Assembly (NCBI RefSeq): GCF_014839805.1
Contig: NC_051126.1
Span: 9,246,609 to 9,310,608, forward strand
Source: Manduca sexta
Taxonomy: Eukaryota; Arthropoda; Insecta; Lepidoptera; Sphingidae
Direction of reading: 5' to 3'
DNA: 64,000 bases
Below are positions 33,104 through 46,800 of this stretch, in pieces; the first letter of the stretch is position 1; each line of letters opens with the position of its first letter. The notes under the pieces are model-generated. The model searched no databases, was not told the origin of the DNA, and was given only the letters and a program-made list of their open reading frames with translations. Position numbers and translations under genes: made by a program.

Positions 33104-34893
33104 GCTTATTTATGTTTACACTGTCCATTTCATAATAATTCACACTGATATCTTATTATAGCTGCGTGTATATCATCCATGTAGTTAGACTTGTTAATAG
33201 ATGTCTTATATTGCTTTAGTGACCCTTACGTAAAAAGAGGATCAGGACCAACAGACCGTTTGAGAAAAAAGGATATCAATATCGGCCTTATTTATTACAA
33301 CTTTTTTTTTTATAGCTTCAGAAAATAATTATTAAACAGTCTCTCTCTATTTTGCCATTTCTTTTTAACTATAAAGATCTGTTTTAATTAAATGCAATTT
33401 ATGTAATGATATTATAAAAAAACTAAGTATAATAATTACTGCCCCTCGAGGTAGCACAGGGGGCCCCCTATGGCCATAAACCAGCTGTTCAGGGACGAGC
33501 CGCACATGTAAAATCCGCACTTAACTATTCGTTCTATTCGCAAACATTTGTTTCGGGCCTATTTAAACAAGAAAAATCCAAAGGATCGTAATTCCTTCTA
33601 GAAACGTCAGTAATTTTGAAAACCCATATAACCTCGTCATAGAGTATATATAATAATATAGGGTCAGGACTATATGTCCGGCTGTTGAGTGTAATTATAA
33701 TTTAATTTATTTACTTATCTTTAACAAGGTCTTTGTTAACAAAATTTCGATTAAATATACTGTTCTAAGAAACGGCCGGCATATTTAGCGGCTAATCGAC
33801 TTTAAATAACACCTATCTTTCTTAGAAGGTATGAAGATTAAGTAGTCACAAAAAAGTCCCACACGATCTGAACTTGGCGCGTTAGGGACATTTACCTTAT
33901 GTGGCTTTAAGCAACAATCAATACAGACCGTTTCGGAGAACAAATTAATATGTTCTTACCGAGAACTTGCACGAGGCACCAGGTGTACCAGGAAAATCCA
34001 CTGTCCTGTAATTATCCGCGCAGAATAAATCTTTTCCTATCAGTTTAGCTCACTAATCTCACATTGCTGCCACTGAACAACATTAATACGGAATTATCGT
34101 GAATCATAAAAAAATAAGTATTTCTGTTAAAGTTCGGATCAAACGAGTTTACTATCGTGGTCATCTATCTTTAAAGCATTTTGACTTTACAAATTAGGGT
34201 GAAGATATTCGACGTGTCCGACAAAAATAATGATTGAATAAATATTAGTAAGTCTTGCTTTGTCTTTTTTTCCTGTCCGAATAGTAGCAAAGCAAGTTTT
34301 TGTTAAGTATTCCGATTTAATGTTAATTGAATACGGGTATCAGGCTATCAGCTACACGCATAATCTAAAACCCACATTAGAATACAAGTTTTAAGTTATG
34401 GGTATTAGGAACTACGAAGGACATTCGATCTACAAAACCCAAATCCGAATTTAATATTTGTTTCTGGATGGATCGAACATGTGGCATTTCGTTTCACAGC
34501 CAATTTAATACCTATCACGTCACCGAGGGTATATTAGTGACCAAATGAAATTCTCAGGCGTTTGGAAACTTAAATAAATCTTCTCATTGGATCGACTGTA
34601 ATGCAGTGCGGTGCAGCATGGTTCAAAGAGAGCCAAAAGCACAGCCAGAATAAGACAGCGACATGCTCATCTCGTCCATCAGTTACATCAGAGAGATATT
34701 CATATAAACATTTAAGAATAATCATATTTATATATAAGCAATATTATAAATATTATAGATACTTGTACACATTACCTTTCCGTAGCTAAAATTTTCTAAA
34801 TAAACATTATATAACATACGAATATTCTTGTAATGTTATGATAGAACCGAATGGGCGGGCGTTACGTTACGTGTTTGATAACCATTGCCAGTT
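33104..34893. other. No gene seen
   Basis: AT-rich sequence between the ORF above and the WASHC1 stop codon. Part of it must be the WASHC1 3' UTR on the minus strand. No conserved element was recognised. Confidence 0.4.
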
Positions 34894-37800
34894 TCACTCC
34901 CAGTCGTCGTCGGAGGAGGAGCGCTGTGGCGAGGAGTCTGCAGGCTCCGGGATGACACTCGCCAGCGTGTGGAGCACGGACCCGCCGCCGGCCCGCTCGG
35001 CGCCAGATATCCCGCGACGGCGCATCGACAGCTTGGCATGCAAGTCCGCCATTAAGTCACCAGTTGGAGCAGCTTTCGAGCCCTGGCGAAAAGTCTTATT
35101 GTTAAATAAATTACACATTTAGGTAAAAAAAATAGCGAATAATGGAAACGTATATTAAATATTAATTTTATACGACTATAAAAGAACTTAAGTATAAATG
35201 TTTTAGGATCTACTGACTAAAACTAGCTTTCATTTTGATGATGAAACGAAGATTTGTATAATATTGAGCGTATATCCATTCTTGGGAAACATTATCTAAC
35301 CCATTTTTTTGATATATACATTCGGTGATGCAAATGTATACACAATCGCGAATGAAATCTTTAATATAGTAAACATGTTTATTCCATGTTTATTAATTAA
35401 GCGAATCACCAACAAAACTGTAAATTAATCAGTCATTGGCTTTATCAAACATATTGTGTTATCTCTGACGCTCGGATTACCTGACGTAATAGTAGCAAAC
35501 GGTGAATAACTGTTGTTAGTTCAAACACTTATTAGTAGGTGTACGATTCATTTTAACCAACTAATTGTTAGCCAATAATATTATTTAATTGGGACTATTC
35601 GCAATTTATGCCTGAATTGAAATAACTTTTATTTAATATGAAATGCCGATATTTACTACTGTGCATAATTAGGCAGTGAAAATATGAGTATGTTTTCGTT
35701 GGATACTATCAACAATTTAATTTGTTTTAGAGTCACAACATGCGTGTTGCGACTGATTATTGAATTAAACAAGGACGCGGAGCAGTGTTATCAAGAGAGT
35801 AATATGAAATTAATTGTTTTACTCGGAATAGTGGTGTCTATCTATGCTGTTATCTATGTCTGGTTATCTACAGGTTACACAGAAGCCGAGGTCAACGCCA
35901 TGTTATTTATCAGCGGTCATAGTTTACAGAGAAAATTATCGACAACAGATTCCTAGCGACCGTTTAATTGATTTTTTAAACAAAGTTGACAGCGTACTTG
36001 TAGACAGCAGATAGTTCTGGCCTATATTCAAGTAATATTAAATACTATCGTGGTGTTTTGAAAAAAATCTGCATTATATCTATTATGATCTTCTGGAGTC
36101 GATCCACTTTAAATTTGTGTTTTTATTGGAGGCATGGAATCAATTTAAATTAAGAAAAAAACTCATTGAAATAAATTGAAGTTAGTCGGCTAGTTAGCGA
36201 ATTTTAAATTTTCCATCACCAGAAATTTTACTCAACCCACTATAAACATGTACTATGTCTATAAGGAATTAAAGTGATTGTAAAGTGTAATGTTTTGTCA
36301 CATGATAAAAAATCATTGATTTTCTTTGAATTCAATATTATTATGACCGGTAAATTGCAGGAAGTTTTTGTGAATAATAAAGACAGTGCCGCTCGAAGGT
36401 GGTAGTACAAACATCTCATAGACGACCGACAGTTTGGCTGCTGCATATTTAGTGATGAAATTAAATTACCATCAGATCTGTTGCTAACTGATTTGATATT
36501 TTTTATTGGAAAAGTTATTATTATATTATAAGTTTTATTTCGATATTTCGATTGGGAAAGTAATTATTTAAAAGCAGGTAATAAACGTTAAGATAGTGCG
36601 GATGTATATTATGAACATAATATGCTTAGGTTTACAATGCGATATACGTATGGATAAAGCTCTATACGAAAGTTCTTATACAGAGATTTTGAACATACGA
36701 TATGCATCGATACAATATATCAGTACAATATATAATTAAACTATGACAGTGTTTTTTTCATAACTTGAGATTCACTTTATATTACTTATAACAAGAACAT
36801 TATTAATAGATACAGAAATTATTTTAAAGAACAAATTTAGCTGATTTTTGTTTAGAATTATCGGTATTTACAGAATAATGTTAACAGACTTTTGTAGGAA
36901 GTAAGTACAGCCAATTCATAAGTTTAATAAAGATAATATAATATGAAAGTACCATACAGAGTTTAGTATCTTAGTCGTCTCAAAGTGTAATTCATATTAT
37001 ATTGAAATATTCAATTACGATGCAATATATTGATACAATAAGTTTTAGGTAACTACATCCGCCCAATGAATTTTGTACAATAAAGAGGTAGATATATCAA
37101 CAGCATACGAAATCTAAATAGTCAAAATTGTCCCAATTTGGACGTTTCCATACACTACGCGTAAATGACACATATTGGCTGTCTTTTCACCGTAGTATGG
37201 CAGAGCAAGAAAGGGTAATTTGACTCCCTATAAACCCATGTATATATTAATTACATACATACATACATACATACATAACATCACGCATTTATTCCCGAAG
37301 GGGTATGCAGAGGCGCAACTAAGGCACCCACTTTTCGCCAAGTATGTTCCGTCCCATGATGTGATAGGGGGCGAGCCTATCGCCATATCGGGCACAAATT
37401 CCAGACTCCGGGCTGATACTGAGCAGAAAAACCCAAATATCACTTTGCCCGACCCGGGATTCGAACCCAGGACCTCAGAGCGCTATTGTACCGGACATGC
37501 AATACAACTACGCCACCGAGGCAGTCAGTATATTAATTACACATTAGATCCGCTCCAAGAGAATCGATTTTTCGTTAGTACTTGTTTAAATACGTGAACT
37601 CTTTCACACGACAATTATATGTAGTGAAATATAAATGATATAAAATAATGTGTATGTATGCGTTCGGAACCCTTTTTTCGTTTGAATCCTTAGGCTCTGG
37701 CATAAGTATACTTTTTAAATATCACTGGACCCGCCCTATTCTAAACGCGTTATATCAATCATTGTTATGAAAATAATAGATAGTTTAATGTTGTTTCATG

Positions 37801-40800
37801 CATTCGATTATAATGATCCAAGACTATATTTTCAATGAGGTATAATTTAAAAATCATTAACGAGACTTAATAAATTTGTCTATCGTAGAGTTTGAAGACA
37901 ACAAAAAATCCAAGAAGCACTTGATTATTTTCGTCGCATTGTTCTTGCTAATTAATTATTATCGCGTTATCTCGCTCAGTCATTACCATAATTGAATAGC
38001 GTTCGTGGAAACACTCCTCTTTCTTGTATCATTGTCAACCTTGTGGAGATATTTTACGAGGAAAAAATTCATGAGACTGAATCGTCGGAATACATTCCGC
38101 GTAAGGTCGGCAGAAAAGTAGTTACACGAGATTCTCGCTTGCGGGAACAACATCTTCAATAACCTCTACGTGAGGTGTTTAAACTCGCTTGTTGTACTGA
38201 CTAAGTAGGTAGTTAGGTGCTCAAGCGGCATGCCGCGGTAGCGTATACTTTAAGAAATAATGTACAACGGTTCTTGTGGGTGTAAGTTTCAAGAAGAGTG
38301 GAAGATGTGAATCGACTACACGAGACACGTGCCAACTAGTACCGTCAACGCATTGTACCTATTGAAGTATTCATGTAAGGAACAGATATATACAGCGATG
38401 TGTAAAGAACATACAAACAGAATTAAGCGGTCAAAGGATAATAATTGCGGCTAATCTATATTTCTTTACCGATATATAAAGCTTAAGAATTTGTTTGTTT
38501 ATTTGAACGGATTAATCTCCGGAATTATTGATTTGAATTGAAAAATATTTTGTTGGATAGCCTATTTATCGAGGAAGGTTGTAGGCTATATAACATCACG
38601 TTTTGACCAATGGGGACGGAGCATCAATTAAAATGTTGCAAAAACGGGGAAAATGTATTCTTTTTGACAGCTTACGTTACGTGTGCTGTGTAAACGGTTA
38701 AAAATCATCAATCATAAATATGAACTCAAAAACTACCCGATGGATTTCTATGAATTTTGGTATAAAAAAAATACTTTATTGATGACGTAGGCGAACAAAG
38801 TCGCACTTATGATACGTCAAAACAATTTATAAGAATAATTGTTCTATTTCTAAATCACAAGTAAAATCACTTATATAACTACGGACATTTTTCGTATGGA
38901 GATAATTTGAAGCCCAGGGAAGTACATAGGTTACTTTCTATCCCGGGAAAATATTTAGTTATTCATATGACACATAAACACCTTCCAAAAGTTTAAATCA
39001 GCAACCTCTTAAGGTTTGTGAACTTTAAAGTAGGATAGAATGCCCATGGCATTAAGTCTGCCTGTATACCATGTGTACAAAGTGTAAAATAAAAATAAAT
39101 AAAATAAAGTCTAGATTGCACCAAATTACACTCATCATGGTAAAACATTAGTCGAATAATAGTCATATTTTCACCGTTAACTTGCGTCTCTGCCCGGATG
39201 GGGGATCCTGAGGGGATCCTCAGGATTAAAGCCGACAGTTTATAGTTGAAACCGTTCAAAATCTTAGACTTCGTAAAATACCAGGGTAAAATAATTATAA
39301 TTTTTGTTCCTCGAGTAAAGGATGTGCCTACTTCTTCGAAATTCCTCCCTTAATTGGCTACAATCTACGATTCTTCCAAGTAAATTGGCCGGTTTTATTT
39401 TCATATTTCGTGGAAAAGCTGATTATTAATTACACACCTAAAAAAATATTATTGTGTACACATTCAACTACGTTTCAGATAAATAAAAAGACCTTGAAGC
39501 ATAAATGGGACAATGCATATAATGGACAATTCACTTAGTGGCTGGTACTCCCGGTTCAAATTTACAATTTATTTTATAGCATTTCCATCCACAGAGATCA
39601 ATTTTAATTAATAAAGCTCCAGCAAAGGCACACATTAGACTCAACTGTATTGTATATTTGGCGCGGCCTCGACGGTAGCCAGGCAATTATAATTAATATA
39701 TCGTGTAATAGCTGCGATTGTTCAAGTTTAAACAACAGAGTACACAACTTTACTTTAGAATGAGATCTGGAATGAAGCCACTGGGTATATAATAATACGC
39801 ATTTAGAATCTCAACTCGACGATCTTTTGTGTTCAGAAATTCCTGGTGCATTAGGGGTATACGGATTGCGGAGTATATGTGTCTGCGTTTGACTATTATA
39901 AAAAGATCTTCGTTGAACAAATTCTAGAGCATGACTAATTTAATCTGTTGTTCGAAAACGCAACCCATAGCGTAGCGTAATATCATTTATTTACGAAGAT
40001 TTCTTAGGAGCGGCGTGCAGGCAAGCGGAGCGATCGATGCTTAATGATAAAACAAACATTAAGAAAACGAAAGGAATCGTGTATGCGTTGCTGGCATTAA
40101 CAGCAATGTATGCTCCTCCTTTCCCCGTAACTTTTTATTAGTATAACAATCACTTGGATCGTAATTAATACATTATTTATAGAGAAAAATAAACTATAAT
40201 TTATGGTCAACAAAATTTAAAGCTTCGTCTTTAATATTTTTTTTAATATTTCTGCCAACAAAATGATCGATGTCTAATCGTATACTAGAATATGTACTTA
40301 TAATACCTGTATTCACAAACTATTCTTTGAGCCCGCACAGTGCGCCCGAACGCATATTACTAGCAACTTCATCTTTTTCTACGGCTTTATTCAACTTCGT
40401 ATATATGACAAACATCTGAAGTAAAGTTGTATACACACATGTCAATATGAACCAATCACAGCTCCATTCTATCCCATGCATACGCACTGTGAAGGCTGTT
40501 ATTCCGAAATCATTAAAAAGCAGCTTTTTATCATAGCATTGCTCTGTACTGTATTCAGTGGGAAATACCCGAAACTGTCCTAAAACAAAAACCTTCGATT
40601 CATATTTAGTATTATATTTAGTATTCGTATTCAAGGACGAATGTATTAGTAGTGATACGTTCTATCATAATAACACTAAACAAACGATTTGCGCATGTAC
40701 TACAAGTTAATGCTGCTGTGTATAAGTGACATAAGATATATTTTTGCTAAAAATTTCAAGTAATATATCAGTAATTTCGCATAAGTAATACATTTTAACA

Positions 40801-43800
40801 AAAACGAACTGTTGAAATGAAAAACTAAAAAAAAAAACTAAAAAAAAAATCACGCGTTTGTCGGACGGTGGTATTTTACAGTAGTTCAGTGTAAAAATAA
40901 CATGATTGTAATAATAATTTGAAATTCTACTATTGTTTCATAGCTCAAATGGGGTCAATTTAACTCTTTTGATAAGCCTACTCTGTGACTCTAATTATTT
41001 AATAACAATGATTTTACAGGAAGTATTATACAATCGTTGACAAAGCAACGGTAATTGGGATTGACTTAAAGAACTACTTCATTAAATAATATAGAATAAT
41101 ATTTTATACAATTTTATAATTAGTAGTAGTTTCAGTAAACATTTTAATTTTGTTATTATAAACTACGCCAGCTTCATAGCTCTTTCCATATCATTATTAT
41201 TACCAATAATATTCTAACTTTCACAATCTACAACTAAAATTTAATGTAAGTTTATAGTGGATCGTTCCGAACAAATTTGAAATTGAATCCGTTAACTAGG
41301 TACGTGTTTAAAACTCCAGAGAGAGACTAGTTCCACGGATCCGTCAATTAAAACTTAGCGAGGGAACTAATTCATCTCAACTAATCAATCTCAAGTATAA
41401 AATGATATTTATTTTGTTACATTCAGAATGCGTAAGGAGAATTACATAGCGATATCGTATTATCATTTACAGATATTAGTGATATTTGCAAAAACAATGT
41501 CGGACTACATAATTAATTTATGTATTAAAATACCCTTTCAACATAAGGTTATTACGTAATCATAATTGGGCGTAGATACTCAAAAAGGCTCCAGCTCACA
41601 AAATGACACTTTTGAAATAGTGAAGATTGAAGTTTAAATCGTATTTTTGCTCATTGATATTTTATTTTATATTTTGTTAATAAAAAAATAAAATTAACAT
41701 ATTTTGACTAAGATGTTTTTACTAATGGAAAATATAGTCCTTACAGACTAGAACTAATTTGGCACACTCGGCTTATTTTCGACGATACTGTGGGTTGGAT
41801 CCTTTTTGCGTATCAACGTCCAATTATACTTAATAATTGTTAAAAGAACTAACTTTTAACAAAAACTAACAAAGCACGCCTTCATCCCTAAAGTGGTAAG
41901 CACTAGGCAGAGGTGCAACTAGGGCGTTCGCTTTTCGTCATGTTATTCCGGGGTATGATAAGGCGTAATCCTATCACCAAATTGAGCAATAATTACACAT
42001 CTCAGTGAAACATGTAGAGAAGACAAAAGGGCATATACCTATAGTTGAATATATAAAACATTAGTGGCGTTGCTAGACACTACATAATGCTTTATATCAC
42101 ATTTCTCGAAATAGAAGACATTTATCACGACGACATCGCAGGCGCCAGCTGGCGCTCGTCCAGTTACTGTACATTGTTAATTTAGACCTTATACAACAAC
42201 TGACGATTATTTTAAACATATCAAACGCTTGTTACTGATATTTAGAACTTGTTTCAGGGAACTTCTGAGTAAATGCTATTCGTCACATAAATGTATAAGT
42301 TTTTCAATACAAAAGACACACTTTAATCTATGCTACGTAAGAAAAACAACCGTTTACATTAGCTGTTTAATATATAGGTACAATAAATGTAAAATAAAAT
42401 TTACTTGAAACTTATGAAAATAAATAAGGAAATTTAGTAGCCGCCAAGGTAGTGTACAAGATTTCGTTCACGAGTACGGCATTGTGTAAATGTGTCGCCA
42501 AGCGTTTGTGTTCAAGCGCCATTGTTCTTTAGTATGCAGTATAACAAAATCAATGACATTACGTATACAGCATCTGATAACTTCATACTTGAATAGTACG
42601 AAGATATTTTTATCCCCTAGAAATAAATATGAGTCATAGGCTGAATGAGTAATAAAGCAATGTGTAAAGGGAAAAAGAAACACGGAATTACGGCACTTGA
42701 TTAACTTTAATTTGGTATTTATATACTTACTTATATTCATATCTAAAAATTACCATGCGGTGTTTAATTTCATTAAGACGATTATAAACAGTTAAATAGG
42801 AGAGAAACTGTCGTACTGAATTTTGGAAAGAATGTACATATTTATTTTTTTAAATTCGCACAATCCGTTATTATGGAGTTAAAATTAAAATAAGGAACCA
42901 TGAAGTAATATCACGTATATACCAAAAGTACTGAAATTCAATATACAAGGAAACAGCAATAAAAATATTTTGGACAGTATAAACAATATCCTTCTCTTTT
43001 TCCTCGAAAAAAAAAAAATACTTGTGGATTAACCAAAATCGTTGACGGTTCCGAACAAAACAGTTTATAGAGATTTTGTAACGTATCTTTTACCTATCTG
43101 TCTCTGTATATCCGCTTCAAAACTAATAGTTAATTCTTATAGGAACATATATAATCTACGAAAACTTCGAAGTTCCTGTAGTACTGGATTCCGAAATTAG
43201 ATAATGAAACATGAGTTTCAATTTGAAAATTGGATTTTATCACATCACTATTTCATCGGGAAAACAGGCCTGATCCTATATTACGTGGAAAACACAATAA
43301 ATAATGCATTGGCAACTAGTAACAACTAAACACCGTCTGACGTGAAGACGCGTTCACACAATGGGACCTGCTGATATCTTTATCATTATGTTATCAACCA
43401 TATTATAGCGGCATTTCGTAGAAACCACACTAGAGCATATAATTATCGTTTCTATGAATCGTCCCGATACGTACATAATTACTCAGACGCCTTTTGCGAA
43501 CTACTGAAAGAGTTTTAGAACAACATTTATTTTGTTTTGGAATATAAATTAATTACATTTATGATGAAATTATTCATGTCTACTTGTCCTTATAAAGAAG
43601 AAACATTTTTTATTAGCTTTTATAACTAATTAGTTTCCTGTGTAGGTACAAGACAGAACCATATCGTAAACATTACTTTAACTACAATATGAAATTACAA
43701 TTCGCGTGCGATTAACTAGTACCTACTAGTTACACTACCTGACTTTTCGAAGAATTGTAACCAGCGGCAAATTAGGAAACTCACCTCAGTTCGACCTTGT

Positions 43801-46800
43801 TGAACAAAAACATAAGACATTGAACATGAGATTTTAGACAAAAAAAGTGGTTTTCCAGTTTCCACTAGCAGCGTAAGAATATTTCTTCGTACTGCTACAG
43901 TAATTATCATACACATATAGTATCACGCCTATATCCCATAGGGGTAAGCAGAGACAAAGGATTACCACTTTGCACGATTATGGCATTCTTCTCGCACTTC
44001 CTCCACGTTCATCAATCTTTTCATGCATTCCCGCCAGTTCCGGGTATTTTTGACCTGGCCTCTACTAAGAATGTCAGATATCTGACATTCGAAGGTTCGG
44101 TACGGTTGACCCCTACTAGCTCTTTCATCCACATTCGCCTTATAAACCCTCTTTGTCAGTCTCCTATCATCCATCCGCTCCAAATGCCCAAACCACCTTA
44201 GCATACCCTTCTCAATTTTAGTAACTACATACTCTGTCACTCCACACACATCCATCACCGTAGTATTCCGCACTCTATCCTTCACCCCACTCGTGCTACT
44301 TAACGCTCTTATTTCCACTGCTTTAATGTTACTTTCATGCTTTTTCTGCCATACCCAACTTCCACTACCATACATCAGAGCGGGCAATAACACTCCTCTA
44401 TAGACAGCCAGTCGTGCAACACCCCAGTCACCCGATTCCCTGCACTCACTCGTCTATCGATATCACTATCATACCGACAATCACTTGTGAAAACACAACC
44501 CAGATAGACAAACTCTCTTACTTGCTGTACCCTGTCATTACGGATTATAATAACTGTATTATATAACTGTATCAGATTATATAAAAAACCGACTGTGCAT
44601 ACCCGAATTGGAAGCAAAAAAACAAATGATAAAAGGTCAACACCTTATTCATCATTAATGACTGACTGCTATCAGTGAGGAAACCAATGACCGCATTATG
44701 ATTTAAGTACAACAAATGTTTTGTAATTTTTCATAAGTTATATTGTTGAAATTATATTTGTTTTATTCCTCTCTATATCTGTTTAGATCATCGTTCCTGA
44801 AATCTTTAATATTTGTGTTGTGTAATGTAATGTGACTGCCACTATTAAAACAAACATTCTATAGACGCTTTGTAAGTGTTTAGTTTTAATTATCTATTTG
44901 CTGTTTTATATGTCTTTTAGTTGTTCGAAAGTATTAAGACATGGCAACATGAATGAGTTCGTATGGAGCGATATAGTCACAAAATACAGCAAAGCTCCGT
45001 AAACAAAGACTAACAAAATAATAAAAAATCTAAGTTTCCACAACAATATCTAATATAGTTCACAGTTGATTTGAAAGGCACCATAATATGTTAAGATTAA
45101 CCAATTGTTAAGATTAAGTATGTATAACATCGCATTAGTATTAACTGTTATGCTTTTATAATATATGTATTAATAAATAAATATATGCTTTTATTGGAAG
45201 AAATAAAAAAAGTGTTGATAGTAAGCAAAATGAAAACAATTCAGCTGATTCTTGTTAAAAATATAATTTATTGACAAAACAATACCGATGCTGTATTTGT
45301 AGAAAACAAATCATGGAAATTAATTATCTCCGCATAAAGGTTGTTTATAATTTACAATACAGAAAAACAAGTTGGCGAGTGTGTATATAATCTTCATTAA
45401 ATAAAACTTCCAAGAATGCCAATAGCGAAAATTCACGCTTCATATCGAAAACGAGTCGGCGCTTATTCGCGAGTTCTACATAGCGGCGTGTAGAGCCATT
45501 AAATGTTAATTGATCGTCAGCAGGCTGACATTAACTCTTTCCGTGAATAGGGAGATTTATACGAGAATAAAGATTGTGTTTGTTTTTATTGTGTCAACCG
45601 GTTTCGAGGTTCCTTTTTTGTAAAACACGATACACGCTTCATGCACTTAGCGTATGTTAAATAATTAAAAATTCATAAACATACGAAACTTATCCACATC
45701 CCACACACGAGGCGTGTATAATTTCCTAGAATAAATCTATCATCATTCGGCCGCTCACAATACCATCGAGTAAAATAATTATAATGATTAACAACGTTAC
45801 TTTCGCTAAATAAAATGGAAACATATTTGTACAATCTACACATTTTATAATTCTGTGGTTTCCTCTCGCGAATTACTCGGTAGGGTGATTAAACGAAAAA
45901 TGGAAATTAATATTACTGTGATGACAATTGTACATTTTCCCGTTGGTATTTCTTAATCTCTTTATTGGTTTAATGGCAGGATACATGAGCTGTAAAGGAT
46001 GGTTTGGGTTCCGAGTTGTGTAACTGTAACTTGTGTATGTAAAATTATAAATTGAACACTAGTTAAGTAATTGCCCGAAATTGGAATTTATGCCCAAGAT
46101 GAGAAGAGGGCCGCTTTCTATAACATGTATGGATATAAGTTTATATAGCTGTCACTTTCATGCGCAAAAGAGTGAATATAATTCTTAATTTCTAAATGGT
46201 ATGATGTAAGGTGTAGACGTACCTTTGCCGCATCAGTGTCCACAGCCGACCGGAGCTTGGCCCGGCCTGCCCCACCGGCTCTCCTGATCGCTGCCATGAG
46301 ATCAGCGTGTGCGTCGCCTGTTACTGGCGGAGGCGCCGACACCGATGGGTTCTCTTCGCTATAACAAACGAATATTTCACATCACTTACCCACACAAACA
46401 ATAAATATTATTTTGAGTAGGCGAGTGTACGGTATTTGGTTCAAACTTATATTTTTATAAAAGCAACGACCGACGGAGGCCGGTTAATGAAAGGTCCGTT
46501 CGAGAATTCATAGTTTCTATGAATACATACTATGGATTATGAGCACAATATAGGTTGGTAAAGATATGAATTCAGGTTAAAAATTCTCGTATAGATTTGG
46601 ACGACGGAGAGCCCGACATGCAAGTGTATAAGTTTATCTCGAATCGGTTGCTATCAAAATGACGACATACAACAGGCTTTTTAACGTCAGCTCCGTTTTA
46701 CTATCTAGAAATCTCTGTTTCGACTTAACTGCATGTGATGTTTTGGCGTGTGTGGTCGACTGATGTGATCACCGAATTTCTTATATCGCGCTTCTGGTTA

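Larger units (their letters stand above)
35083..46222 (-). other. WASHC1 intron 4 (11.1 kb)
   Basis: The intron holds two SINE copies, a family A repeat, an RTE 3' fragment and an acatacat microsatellite near 37255-37277. The rest is AT-rich without recognisable genes, except the weak candidates listed separately at 35731 and 40320. Confidence 0.6.

Noticed and set aside
37447..37520. Possible tRNA gene on the minus strand
   Set aside because: It has boxes A and B but no paired acceptor stem and continues into a SINE body flanked by a target duplication, so it is a SINE head.
38993..39259. 88-codon minus-strand open frame
   Set aside because: No family resemblance and it abuts a repeat; probably repeat-derived or chance.
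42468..42740. 90-codon minus-strand open frame in WASHC1 intron 4
   Set aside because: Low-complexity AT-rich composition, no domain, no splice sites that would link it to a gene.
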